Positions 16,682 through 25,086 of a stretch of 64,000 nucleotides of DNA are shown in pieces. The notes under the pieces are model-generated. The model did not search any database. It saw only the letters and a program-made list of their open reading frames with translations, and was not told where the DNA came from. Source of the DNA: Caballeronia jiangsuensis (GTDB taxonomy: Bacteria > Pseudomonadota > Gammaproteobacteria > Burkholderiales > Burkholderiaceae); contig JFHF01000021.1 of the NCBI GenBank assembly GCA_000648925.1, positions 59,748 through 123,747 of the forward strand. Direction: 5' to 3'. Each line of letters starts with the position of its first letter. The first letter of the stretch is position 1. The position numbers and the translations under genes were made by a program.

Positions 16682-17884
16682 ATGAAAGAAGCTTTCGTAT
16701 GTGATGCCATCCGCACGCCGATCGGCCGTTACGGCGGTTCGCTCTCCTCCGTGCGCGCCGACGATCTCGGCGCCGTGCCGCTGCGCGCGCTGGTCGAGCG
16801 CAACAAGGAAGTGGACTGGGAAGCCGTCGAGGAAGTGATCTACGGCTGCGCGAATCAGGCGGGCGAAGACAATCGCAATGTCGCGCGCATGTCGGCGCTG
16901 CTGGCGGGATTGCCGATCAGCACGCCGGGCTCGACGGTGAATCGCCTGTGCGGTTCGGGCATGGACGCGATCGGCGTCGCGGCGCGCGCGATCAAGGCGG
17001 GCGAGACGAGCCTGATGATCGCGGGCGGCGTCGAAAGCATGAGCCGCGCGCCGTTCGTGATGGGCAAGGCGACGAGCGCATTCTCGCGTTCCGCCGAGAT
17101 CCACGACACGACCATCGGCTGGCGTTTCGTCAATCCGCTGATGAAGAAGCAATACGGCGTCGATTCGATGCCCGAGACCGCCGAGAACGTCGCGGACGAC
17201 TACAAGATCAGCCGCGCCGATCAGGACGCGTTCGCCTTGCGCTCGCAGCAAAAAGCAGCGCGCGCGCAGAAGGACGGCACGTTGGCGCAGGAAATCGTCG
17301 CGGTGACGATTCCGCAGAAAAAGGGCGATGCGCTCATCGTCGATAAGGACGAGCATCCGCGTGAAACGAGCCTCGAAGCGCTCGCGAAGCTGAAGGGCGT
17401 CGTGCGTCCGGACGGCAGCGTGACCGCCGGCAACGCGTCGGGCGTGAACGACGGCGCGGTCGCGATGCTGATCGCCGACGAAGAAAGCGCGAAGCGCCAC
17501 GGCCTCACGCCGCGCGCGCGCATTCTCGGCCTCGCCACCGCGGGCGTGCCGCCGCGCGTGATGGGCATCGGTCCGGGTCCGGCATCGCAGAAGCTGCTTG
17601 CGCGTCTTGGCATGACCATCGACCAGATGGATGTGATCGAGCTGAACGAAGCGTTCGCGTCTCAAGGGCTCGCGACGCTGCGCATGCTCGGCGTGGCCGA
17701 TGACGATCCCCGCGTGAACCCGAACGGCGGCGCGATCGCGCTGGGCCATCCGCTCGGCGCCTCGGGCGCGCGTCTCGTCACGACGGCAAGCTATCAGCTT
17801 CATCGCACGGGCGGCCGCTTCGCGCTGTGCACGATGTGCATCGGCGTGGGCCAGGGCATCGCGATGATCATCGAGCGCGTCTGA
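16682..17884 (+). CDS. pcaF: 3-oxoadipyl-CoA thiolase
   Basis: A 400-residue thiolase that cleaves 3-oxoadipyl-CoA to succinyl-CoA and acetyl-CoA. The acylated cysteine is Cys90 in NRLCGSGMDA; the GGAIALGHPLGASGAR histidine and the C-terminal CTMCIGVGQG cysteine complete the active site. The motif VESMSRAPFVMGKA is typical of PcaF/PaaJ. ATG 16682 is chosen by family N-terminus (MKEAFVCDAIRTPIGRYGG). PaaJ of phenylacetate degradation is very similar; the pca genes on both sides favour PcaF. Confidence 0.93.
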   Translation: MKEAFVCDAIRTPIGRYGGSLSSVRADDLGAVPLRALVERNKEVDWEAVEEVIYGCANQAGEDNRNVARMSALLAGLPISTPGSTVNRLCGSGMDAIGVAARAIKAGETSLMIAGGVESMSRAPFVMGKATSAFSRSAEIHDTTIGWRFVNPLMKKQYGVDSMPETAENVADDYKISRADQDAFALRSQQKAARAQKDGTLAQEIVAVTIPQKKGDALIVDKDEHPRETSLEALAKLKGVVRPDGSVTAGNASGVNDGAVAMLIADEESAKRHGLTPRARILGLATAGVPPRVMGIGPGPASQKLLARLGMTIDQMDVIELNEAFASQGLATLRMLGVADDDPRVNPNGGAIALGHPLGASGARLVTTASYQLHRTGGRFALCTMCIGVGQGIAMIIERV

Positions 17885-17888
17885 CCCG

Positions 17889-19256
17889 ATGTTCGCATCC
17901 ACGGGACGTCTCACCGATCTCGTTTGCGGCAACGCCGCCGCGAACGAAATCTGGTCGCCGCGTGCGACCGTGCAGGCGATGCTCGACGTCGAAGCCGCGC
18001 TCGCGCGTGCTTCGGCGCTGCATGGCGTGATTCCTTCGAGCGCGGTCGAGTCGATCGTCGCTGCCTGCAACGCGGACAACATCGACGCAAACGCGCTGAT
18101 GACCGGCGCGCAAGCGGGCGGCAATCTCGCGATTCCGCTCGTCAAGCAACTGACGGCCGTCGTGAAGGCGAGCGATGCCGAAGCCGCGAAGTACGTGCAC
18201 TGGGGCGCGACGAGTCAGGACATCATCGATACGGGCGTCGTGCTGCAATTGCGCGCGGCGCTCGATCTGCTCGACGCCGATTTGCTCGCACTTTCCGATG
18301 CGCTCGTCATGCAGGCCCAAGCGCACAAAAACACGCCGATGATCGGCCGCACCTGGCTCCAGCAGGCGCTGCCGATCACGCTGGGCTTGAAGTTCGCGCA
18401 ATGGCTCGATGCGGTGACGCGCCATCGTCAGCGTCTTGGCGAGTTGCGGGGACGCGCGCTGGTGCTGCAATTCGGCGGCGCGGCGGGCACGCTCGCGAGT
18501 CTGCGCGACAAGGCGCTGCCGGTTGCGGCGTCGCTCGCCGAAGATCTGAAGCTGACGCTGCCCGCGCTGCCGTGGCACACGCAGCGCGACCGCATCGCTG
18601 AGAGCGCGTCGTTCTTCGGCATGTTGACGGGCACGCTCGGCAAAATCGCGCGCGACATCTCGCTCATGATGCAGACCGAAGTCGGCGAAGTCGCGGAACC
18701 CGCGGCGGCAGGCAAGGGCGGTTCATCGACGATGCCGCACAAGCGCAATCCCGTCGGCTGCGCCGCGGTGCTCACCGCCGCGACGCGCGCGCCGAATCTC
18801 GTCGCGACGATCTTCGCGGGCATGGTTCAGGAACACGAACGCGCGCTGGGCGGCTGGCAGGCCGAATGGGAAGCGCTGCCCGATCTCGCACGTCTCACGG
18901 CAGGCGCGCTCGCGAACATCGTGGGCATCGTTCCGTCGATGGAAGTCAACGTCGAACGTCTCGCGCACAATCTCGATGTGACGAACGGCCTCGTGCTCGG
19001 CGAAGCGGTGATGCTCGCGCTCGGCGACGCCATCGGCAGGCTCGATGCGCACAAGCTCGTCGAAGGCGCATCGAAGGCATCGGTCGCGAAGGGCACGTCG
19101 CTCTTCGACGAACTCGCCGCGAACGAAACTGTCGCGCGCCATCTGTCGCAAGATCAACTGAAGCAATTGCTCGATCCGGCGAACTACGTCGGTCAGGCGC
19201 AGGCGTTCGTCGCCGCCGCCATTGCGAGCGCCAACTCGAAAAAACAGGAGCAGTAA
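17889..19256 (+). CDS. pcaB: 3-carboxy-cis,cis-muconate cycloisomerase
   Basis: A 455-residue member of the fumarase/aspartase superfamily that converts 3-carboxy-cis,cis-muconate to 4-carboxymuconolactone. The superfamily signature GKGGSSTMPHKRNPVG is present with the catalytic serine loop, and HWGATSQDIIDTG is the conserved second region. It begins four bases after the pcaF stop, indicating translational coupling. The length is typical for the proteobacterial enzyme. Confidence 0.94.
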   Translation: MFASTGRLTDLVCGNAAANEIWSPRATVQAMLDVEAALARASALHGVIPSSAVESIVAACNADNIDANALMTGAQAGGNLAIPLVKQLTAVVKASDAEAAKYVHWGATSQDIIDTGVVLQLRAALDLLDADLLALSDALVMQAQAHKNTPMIGRTWLQQALPITLGLKFAQWLDAVTRHRQRLGELRGRALVLQFGGAAGTLASLRDKALPVAASLAEDLKLTLPALPWHTQRDRIAESASFFGMLTGTLGKIARDISLMMQTEVGEVAEPAAAGKGGSSTMPHKRNPVGCAAVLTAATRAPNLVATIFAGMVQEHERALGGWQAEWEALPDLARLTAGALANIVGIVPSMEVNVERLAHNLDVTNGLVLGEAVMLALGDAIGRLDAHKLVEGASKASVAKGTSLFDELAANETVARHLSQDQLKQLLDPANYVGQAQAFVAAAIASANSKKQEQ

Positions 19257-19260
19257 AAAC

Positions 19261-20055
19261 ATGCCTCTTGCCGAAGTGAACGGAACGCGGATTCACTATC
19301 GCATCGATGTCACGGCGGGCGACAACGCGCCGTGGCTCGTGCTGTCGAATTCGCTCGGCGCCGATGTCTCGATGTGGACGCCGAACATCGAAGCCTTCGC
19401 GAAGCATTACCGCGTGGTGCGTTACGACACGCGCGGCCACGGCCATTCGGACGTACCGCCGGGGCCGTACACGATCGATCAACTGATCGGCGATGTGATC
19501 GGCCTGATGGATTATTTGAAAATCGAGCGCGCGAACTATTGCGGCCTGTCGATGGGCGGGCTGACCGGCATCGGACTTGCCGCGCGTCATCCGGAGCGCT
19601 TCTCGCGCGTCGTGCTGTCGAACACTGCCGCGCTGATCGGCTCGGACGCCGTGTGGACGCCGCGCGCCGCGAAAGCGCGCGAGCCGGGCGGCATGCCCGC
19701 GCTGACGGACGCCGTGATTGCGCGCTGGTTCACCGCGCCGTTCATCGAGCGCGAGCAACTCGAACTCGCGAATATCCGCGACGTGTTTCGCCACACCTCG
19801 GGCGACGGTTACGCGTCGAACTGCGAGGCGATCCGCGACGCCGATCTGCGCGACGAAGCCAAAACGATCAAGCTGCCGGTGCTCGTGATCGCGGGCACGC
19901 ACGATCTGTCGACGACGGCCGAGCAGGGCCGCGAACTCGCGGGCTACATCGGCGGATCGCGTTATCTCGAACTGGACGCGGCGCATCTGTCGAACATCGA
20001 AAAGCGCGACGACTACACGCGCGCCGTCCTCGACTTCATCGGAGAACAGCAATGA
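19261..20055 (+). CDS. pcaD: 3-oxoadipate enol-lactonase
   Basis: A 264-residue alpha/beta-hydrolase that opens 3-oxoadipate enol-lactone. The nucleophile elbow is GLSMGG, the acid is near IAGTHDLSTT and the histidine in DAAHLSNIE. YDTRGHGHSD is the usual oxyanion-side segment. ATG 19261 is preceded by AGGAGCAG. The stop overlaps the pcaC start (ATGA), implying coupled translation. Here pcaD and pcaC are separate genes rather than the fused pcaL found in some bacteria. Confidence 0.94.
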   Translation: MPLAEVNGTRIHYRIDVTAGDNAPWLVLSNSLGADVSMWTPNIEAFAKHYRVVRYDTRGHGHSDVPPGPYTIDQLIGDVIGLMDYLKIERANYCGLSMGGLTGIGLAARHPERFSRVVLSNTAALIGSDAVWTPRAAKAREPGGMPALTDAVIARWFTAPFIEREQLELANIRDVFRHTSGDGYASNCEAIRDADLRDEAKTIKLPVLVIAGTHDLSTTAEQGRELAGYIGGSRYLELDAAHLSNIEKRDDYTRAVLDFIGEQQ

Positions 20056-20435
20056 CCGACGACGAACGCTACGAAGCCGGGATGAAGGTGCGCCGCGCGG
20101 TGCTGTCCGATGCGCACGTAGACCGGTCGCTCACGAATCGCACGGAACTGACGACGGAGTTCCAGAACTTCATCACGCGCTATGCATGGGGCGAGATCTG
20201 GACGCGGGAGGGCCTGCCGCGCCATACGCGCAGCCTTCTCACGATTGCGATGATGGTCGCGCTGAACCGCAGCGAGGAACTCGCGCTGCACTTGCGCGCG
20301 GCGAAGAACAACGGCGTGACGCAGGACGAAATCAAGGAAGTGCTGTTGCAGACGGCGGTCTACTGCGGCGTGCCGGCGGCGAATTCGGCATTCCACCTCG
20401 CGCAGAAGATCTTCGACGAGGAAAGCAAGGCGTAG
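20052..20435 (+). CDS. pcaC: 4-carboxymuconolactone decarboxylase
   Basis: A 127-residue AhpD-fold protein. RYEAGMKVRRAVLSDAHVDRS at the N-terminus and the core TEFQNFITRYAWGEIWTR...ALHLRAAKNNGVTQDEIKEVLLQTAVYCGVPAAN (in shorter conserved blocks) are the family pattern, without the CxxC of AhpD peroxidases. It decarboxylates 4-carboxymuconolactone to 3-oxoadipate enol-lactone, the substrate of PcaD. It is the last gene of the operon and is followed by a terminator. Confidence 0.94.
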   Translation: MTDDERYEAGMKVRRAVLSDAHVDRSLTNRTELTTEFQNFITRYAWGEIWTREGLPRHTRSLLTIAMMVALNRSEELALHLRAAKNNGVTQDEIKEVLLQTAVYCGVPAANSAFHLAQKIFDEESKA

Positions 20436-20464
20436 TCACACAACACGTCCGACACGTTCGACAG

Positions 20465-20497
20465 AAAGCCGTCTCCGGGCAACCGGAGGCGGCTTTT
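20465..20497 (+). terminator. Terminator of the pca operon
   Basis: GCCGTCTCCGG and CCGGAGGCGGC form an 11-bp stem (one G-T pair) with loop GCAA, followed by TTTT. It lies between convergent pcaC and the DUF3443 gene and may also serve the latter. Confidence 0.8.
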
Positions 20498-20508
20498 CGT
20501 TTCCGGAC

Positions 20509-21804
20509 TCAGAACGCGTAATACGGTCCCGGTCCCGCGGGCGTCGCGCGTCCTTCGAGCGCGGTGAACACGCGGCGCCCGTAGAAGAACGGCAAGCCCC
20601 AGTCGAAGAAGCCGCTCGCCGTGCCGGCGAGATTATCGAAGGCGAAGTTGCCCGTACTGAACAACGCCGTCGATTGCGCGACCGTGAAGCTCACCGCGCT
20701 TTGCGCTCCGCTCGACGAGCGGATCGTCGCCGCGATCGTCTGCGGTGAGGACGGGCAGTACCACACGCCGCATCGGGCAAGCGTCGTCGAAGGGAAGAAG
20801 ACGCCGTTCGATCCGCTGTCGATGAAGCTCGATCCGTACTGGCTGCCGCCGAAATCCGTCGTGACATAGCCGGACACCGAGCTCGATTCGAGGACCGTCG
20901 CCGAGCCGAGCAGATTGTTCGACTGCGAGCCGATGCCGAAAGTCATCGTCCCGGTCACGGTGGCCGCGCCGCTGTCCGGTACGTCGGGAAGCTCGATCAG
21001 CACGCCGTTGTTGTCGGTGGCGAAGTTGGCGACCGGATTGGTCACCTGCTGCGCGACCGCCAGCGTGCTCGCGACGCAGTTGCCCGAGATGCAGTTGTAG
21101 TACCAGCGCGGCAACGCGGACACCGCGCATCCGGCGCCGCAATCGGCGGTGAAGGGCCCGACGCCGAGAATGCCGTTGCCGCGCAAGGATGACGCGGTGA
21201 GCATCGGCAGGCCGGACTGGCTGCAATCTTGCGGGACGCCGGATGCGGCGCCGTCGGCGATCAACTGGACGGATGTGGAGCGTGCGACCTGGCCGGCGAG
21301 CCGGACATCGGCCGCACGCACCGCGCCCCACGTATAGCCGGAGCCGAACACCGCGCATTCCGCAACGAGCGCGCTTTGATTGCCGCCTGCGACGAGCGGC
21401 AACGCGATCGACGGGTTGAGCGCCGATGCGAGCACGCGCAGGCCATGCGAGCCGGTATCGACCTGAATGTTATCGATGGTCTGACAGGTGTTCGTGCCGG
21501 GCACGCAGATCGTCACGCTGGTTTGCAGCATGTTGCGCGTGTTGGTGGGCGTGCTGGTGACGCGGATCGTCTGGACGTTGGGCGTCGTCGATTGCGGCAC
21601 GGTCGTGTTCGCGGACGAAGGCGGCGGGGCGCTTGCAGGCGCGGCGGCGCTGGCTACGTTCGGAGCGCTCGCCGTCGCCGGCGCGCTCGCCTGCTGGGGC
21701 GGCGCAGCGGAACTGCCGTCCGAGCCGCCGCCACCACCGCCGCAGCCGTGAAGCAGGACAAAGAGCGCAAGCATGGGCATCGAGAGAAGGGCGCGAGTGT
21801 TCAT
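20509..21804 (-). CDS. DUF3443 family exported lipoprotein
   Basis: A 431-residue protein with a lipoprotein-type signal peptide (MNTRALLSMPMLALFVLLHGCGG, lipobox Cys at about residue 21), then a Gly stretch and an Ala/Pro/Ser-rich linker to about residue 75. The rest is a predicted beta-rich domain with paired cysteines and motifs DTGSHGLRVLAS and FIDSGSNGVFFPS. These two D-T/S-G segments resemble the active-site strands of pepsin-like aspartic proteases (DTG...DSG), though this is only a pattern. The DUF2844 gene is 10 bases upstream on the same strand, the usual partner. Confidence 0.85.
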   Translation of the reverse strand: MNTRALLSMPMLALFVLLHGCGGGGGGSDGSSAAPPQQASAPATASAPNVASAAAPASAPPPSSANTTVPQSTTPNVQTIRVTSTPTNTRNMLQTSVTICVPGTNTCQTIDNIQVDTGSHGLRVLASALNPSIALPLVAGGNQSALVAECAVFGSGYTWGAVRAADVRLAGQVARSTSVQLIADGAASGVPQDCSQSGLPMLTASSLRGNGILGVGPFTADCGAGCAVSALPRWYYNCISGNCVASTLAVAQQVTNPVANFATDNNGVLIELPDVPDSGAATVTGTMTFGIGSQSNNLLGSATVLESSSVSGYVTTDFGGSQYGSSFIDSGSNGVFFPSTTLARCGVWYCPSSPQTIAATIRSSSGAQSAVSFTVAQSTALFSTGNFAFDNLAGTASGFFDWGLPFFYGRRVFTALEGRATPAGPGPYYAF

Positions 21805-21814
21805 CGTCGGCTCC

Positions 21815-22276
21815 TTACTGGATGTCGGTCGACGTCACGCCCGGCGGCAGGCCGCTCGCGAGCCATGCGCGTCCGCTGAACTCGCGCAGCCGCACCCGAT
21901 TTTCGACGACGAGATCGCCTTGCTCGACGCGCGTCGCATGCAGCCCGGCATCGCCCGCCGACGCATTCGCGCCTTGCCTGAACGTCTCGAAGTACGCGCC
22001 GAGCAGCGAGCGGATGTCCGGCATGGCCGGGCCGCGCCAGGAAACCGCGTATACCGCGCCGGTCGAATCGACATAATTACGCACGACGATGCCTTGCGCG
22101 TCGATGGTTTCGCGATATTGCACGAGTCCACCCTGCGCCTTCTGCACGACATCGCCGTCCGACGCCCCGGCGGCGCGTCCGGCCGCGCCGAGTTGCGCGA
22201 AGGCGGGCCCGGTCGCGCTGCTCACGACGATCGTCAGTCCCGCGATCACGTAGTGAGGAATTCTGAGTTTTCTCAT
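21815..22276 (-). CDS. DUF2844 family secreted protein
   Basis: A 153-residue protein with a Sec signal peptide (MRKLRIPHYVIAGLTIVVSS...AFA, cleavage before QLGAAG). The mature part carries YRETIDAQGIVVRNYVDSTGAVYAVSWRGPAMPDIRSLLGAYFE in adjoining pieces, the family core. Function is unknown. It is the first gene of a two-gene unit with DUF3443, with only 10 bases between them, so the products probably act together outside the cytoplasm. Confidence 0.85.
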   Translation of the reverse strand: MRKLRIPHYVIAGLTIVVSSATGPAFAQLGAAGRAAGASDGDVVQKAQGGLVQYRETIDAQGIVVRNYVDSTGAVYAVSWRGPAMPDIRSLLGAYFETFRQGANASAGDAGLHATRVEQGDLVVENRVRLREFSGRAWLASGLPPGVTSTDIQ

Positions 22277-22694
22277 TTGTTTTCTCTCCGTTAATTAGGA
22301 CTCTTCTTATTTTTGGATGAGATTTTAGAGATAAGCTCGACGAGCCGATACAGGGCGACAGGCAGAAGCAAACGGGTCGAATCCGCGGGTCGAACGGATG
22401 AAATTTCATATGAATCAGGGTGTTGCAAATAGCGGCAGGTGGAATTGCCGCTTTTTACGATTGTCATAAATTGTCAATTCGATGCGGGCCGACTTAAATA
22501 CAAGATGAGAGCGGGCTATTTGGCTGCTTTCGATCAGCATTCCGCGGCGACGAGCAACTTCCAAAATGTGCGCGCTCGAAGCGCTCGCCCGAGGCCGCCC
22601 GGTCCTCTTTTTTTCACGGCGCGGCGTCGGACCGGTAAAATGCTGGGTTGATCCACGGAAGAACGCCCGTGGCGTAGCGGAAGGACTTCTCCAA
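22277..22694. promoter_or_regulatory. Divergent control region between DUF2844 and bamC
   Basis: No gene was recognised in these 418 bases. On the plus strand TTGTCA (22471-22476), 17 bases and TTAAAT (22494-22499) make a candidate promoter; TAAAAT at 22636-22641 is a nearer -10 candidate for bamC. The sequence is clearly less GC-rich than its neighbours around 22280-22520. TTGTCA occurs twice in direct repeat at 22461 and 22471. Confidence 0.4.
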
Positions 22695-23900
22695 ATGACA
22701 GATTTTCGTGTAACGAAGCGCATGACTGCGCTTTTCGCGGTGGCCGGAATCGTGGCGGGATGTGGCACGTCCAATCCCAACGCATTCAACTACAAGAGCG
22801 ATCAGCGTTCGAAACAGGTGTCTCTCGCCGTTCCGCCGAATCTGCTCGACGAAGCGGCCGACCAGCGCTCGCTCCCGCCGCAGGGCGGTCAGACGTCGCT
22901 GTCCGAGCTCCAGCAAGTCCAGAAAGTCGCACCGAACGCGCCCACGGTGGTTCCGCCGGTGTCGGGCATGCACGTGCAACGCGACGGCACCGAGCGCTGG
23001 CTCGTCGTCGATGGCAAGACGCCCGATCAGGTGTGGCCGCAGGTCCGCCGCTTCTGGCAGGAGCAGGGCTTCCTGCTCGTCGTCGATCAGCGCGACAAGG
23101 GCGTGATGGAAACGGACTGGAACGAAACCCATCCGCAGATTTCGGACGGCCTGATCCGCGACACGCTCTCCAAGGCAACCGGCAATTCGTATGTCACGGC
23201 CGAGCGCAACAAATACCGCACGCGCCTCGAAACGGCGCCGAGCGGCGGCACCTACGTGTTCATCAGTCAGAAGGGCATGCGCGAGGCGCTGACCGGCGTG
23301 AACAACGATTCGAGCCAGTGGCAGGCGCGCCCGAACGATCCGGCGCTCGAAAACGAATATCTGAAGCGTCTGATGTCCTCGCTCGCGCAGGCCGATCAGC
23401 GGGCGGCTTCGGGCGGCGCGACGCCGCTCGACACGCTGGCGCCGGCCGGCGCAGCGGGCGCCGCGAAGGGCGGCGATTCGAAGGCCGCGTCGGTTGCGGC
23501 GCAGAACGTCACGAATGCGGGCAACTCGCCGATCCGCAACGAAGTCGTACCCGAAGCCACGTCGTCGCAACTGACGTTGCCGGAAGCGTATGACCGCGCG
23601 TGGCTGCGCGTGGGCATCGCGCTCGATCGCGCCAACTTCACGGTGGACGACCGCGACCGCAGCAAGGGCGTCTACTTCGTGCGCTATGTCGATCCGACGG
23701 ACAAGACATCGGCGGAGCAGGGCTTCTGGAGCCAGGTGTTCCACGGCCGCAAGGAAATGAAGGCGAAGCAATATCAGGTCAACGTGCGCGCCGTAACCGA
23801 GCAGCAGACGCGCGTGGCGATCGTCGACGACAAGGGGAATGTCGATTCATCCCCACAGGCGCGCCAGATCATGGCGTTGCTCGCCGACCAGATCAGCTGA
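22695..23900 (+). CDS. bamC: Outer-membrane protein assembly factor BamC (lipoprotein)
   Basis: A 401-residue lipoprotein (signal ...LFAVAGIVAGCG, lipobox Cys at about residue 23) with two helix-grip domains joined by an Ala/Gly-rich linker near residues 230-290. BamC/NlpB is an accessory of the BAM complex, anchored to the outer membrane. ATG 22695 has GGAAGGA upstream. It is not next to dapA here, unlike the arrangement I associate with nlpB in many proteobacteria. A terminator follows immediately. Confidence 0.88.
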   Translation: MTDFRVTKRMTALFAVAGIVAGCGTSNPNAFNYKSDQRSKQVSLAVPPNLLDEAADQRSLPPQGGQTSLSELQQVQKVAPNAPTVVPPVSGMHVQRDGTERWLVVDGKTPDQVWPQVRRFWQEQGFLLVVDQRDKGVMETDWNETHPQISDGLIRDTLSKATGNSYVTAERNKYRTRLETAPSGGTYVFISQKGMREALTGVNNDSSQWQARPNDPALENEYLKRLMSSLAQADQRAASGGATPLDTLAPAGAAGAAKGGDSKAASVAAQNVTNAGNSPIRNEVVPEATSSQLTLPEAYDRAWLRVGIALDRANFTVDDRDRSKGVYFVRYVDPTDKTSAEQGFWSQVFHGRKEMKAKQYQVNVRAVTEQQTRVAIVDDKGNVDSSPQARQIMALLADQIS

Positions 23901-23924
23901 GCTTTTTAACGCTCGATCCCACGG

Positions 23925-23955
23925 AAAACCGCCTCGTTCACGAGGCGGTTTTTTT
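23925..23955 (+). terminator. Terminator of bamC
   Basis: AAAACCGCCTCG and CGAGGCGGTTTT form a 12-bp stem with loop TTCA, followed by a T run. Confidence 0.92.
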
Positions 23956-24366
23956 ATGGCCCGCGCCGCCGCCCCATCCGCGCAAACGATTTATTCAGCA
24001 TGCATAGAAATGCGAGCGTCGAGTAATAATTGCGCAGACAATTCTTTCTATCGGGAAATGTGCGCAAAAGCTTATAGAAATGAACGCGTGGACAGTACAT
24101 TGCATCAATGGCGTAATTCACCCGCCCGAAGCCCTTCGAAAGCGCGCTCATCAGGCGCGTCGCACCGTACAAACAGACGATTGGTTCGCTACGCGCGAGC
24201 CCCGATGGCCCCGTCGCCTATCCTCGTAGGGCGACGGTTTTTGCCCGCGTTTCGCTTGGAACGCGGGCTTTTTCTTTTGACACGCGCATCGGGTGTTTTC
24301 GGCGATGTCCGTCTCGCGCGGTTATGCTCCTGATTTCATCGTTTCAACGAAAACAGGAGAACACTC
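23956..24366 (+). ncRNA. Gene-free stretch ending in tandem terminators; possible small RNA
   Basis: No protein gene is recognisable in these 411 bases. The first half (23985-24115) is markedly AT-rich for this genome; the second ends in two consecutive hairpins, each with a T run. bamC already has its own strong terminator upstream, and the next gene starts at 24367 after the hairpins, so the terminators have no obvious protein gene to serve. A plus-strand small RNA of perhaps 80-250 bases is a reasonable hypothesis; no convincing promoter was found. Confidence 0.3.
24211..24277 (+). terminator. Tandem Rho-independent terminators
   Basis: First stem CCGTCGCC (24211-24218) with GGCGACGG (24230-24237) then TTTTT; second stem GCCCGCGTT (24243-24251) with AACGCGGGC (24260-24268) then TTTTTCTTTT. 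The two are five bases apart. Confidence 0.75.
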
Positions 24367-24657
24367 ATGTCGGAAGTTGCCGTCGTCGCTATTTTCGTCG
24401 CCAAGCCGGGCAAGGAAGAGGAACTGAGGCAGGTGCTCGAAGCCAACGTCGAGCCGACGCGCAAGGAACCGGGCGCGCTGCAATACGATTTGCACCGCGA
24501 CATCAAGGAGCCGCGGCGCTTTATCTTCGTCGAACGCTGGGAGAGCGAAGCCGCGCTCGCGAAGCACGGCGAATCGGCGCATATTCAGGCGTTTCGCGCC
24601 AAAGCGCCGGATCTGTACGAGCACGGCGAGGTCCGTGTCGCGAGCAAGATCGTCTGA
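24367..24657 (+). CDS. Antibiotic biosynthesis monooxygenase-domain protein (YgiN-like)
   Basis: A 96-residue ABM-fold protein: VAVVAIFVAKPGKEEELRQVL, then KEPGALQYDLHRDIKEPRRFIFVERWESEAAL in adjoining pieces, the typical ferredoxin-like dimer pattern of YgiN and related small quinol monooxygenases. CAGGAG lies before the ATG. Substrate unknown; many relatives act on quinols or are simply stress-associated. It stands alone between the tandem terminators and a convergent gene. Confidence 0.85.
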   Translation: MSEVAVVAIFVAKPGKEEELRQVLEANVEPTRKEPGALQYDLHRDIKEPRRFIFVERWESEAALAKHGESAHIQAFRAKAPDLYEHGEVRVASKIV

Positions 24658-24672
24658 CGGCGAAGACCGTCT

Positions 24673-24933
24673 TCAGTGCGTTTCGTGCGGCACGTCGAGG
24701 ATCAGGATGATGGTCCAGTCGGCGTCGCCGTCGTGATGATACTGGCGCTCCGCGACGATGAACGGCTGCTGCTTGCCGCTCGGCCCGAGGAAAAGCACGT
24801 CGCCTTCCATCGGCAGACATTCGACCGGCGGCAGCGCCAGATACGAGTCCTTGTTCACGTTGCGCGGCATCAGTTTTTCGATCTTGCGCGATGCCGCTTC
24901 GGTCCATTCGATATCGAGCTGGATATTGCTCAT
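24673..24933 (-). CDS. Conserved small hypothetical protein
   Basis: An 86-residue acidic protein (MSNIQLDIEWTEAASRKIEKLMPR...DWTIILILDVPHETH) with no signal peptide or membrane helix. The ATG at 24933 lacks a clear Shine-Dalgarno; a longer frame to 25065 runs through the aceB terminator and so is unlikely to be translated. I do not recognise a family. It lies downstream of aceB on the same strand but beyond the terminator. Confidence 0.6.
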   Translation of the reverse strand: MSNIQLDIEWTEAASRKIEKLMPRNVNKDSYLALPPVECLPMEGDVLFLGPSGKQQPFIVAERQYHHDGDADWTIILILDVPHETH

Positions 24934-25030
24934 GCTGTCGTTCGCACGGTGAGTGCGCTCCACGGTTGAATCGTTGAAAAGACGATGCGCAATGTAGCAC
25001 ACGCCGTGCTCGATCCATGAGGCGCGCCAA

Positions 25031-25061
25031 ACGGAAAAACGGCCCTGAGGCCGTTTTTCCG
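25031..25061 (-). terminator. Terminator of aceB
   Basis: AAAAACGGCC and GGCCGTTTTT form a 10-bp stem with loop CTGA; T runs occur on both strands so it may work in both directions. It lies 26 bases past the aceB stop. Confidence 0.85.
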
Positions 25062-25086
25062 TCATGCGTCAGAACCCGCGAAACGC

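Noticed and set aside
24673..25065. Longer start for the small hypothetical gene
   Set aside because: The extension reads through the aceB terminator hairpin and lacks a ribosome-binding site.
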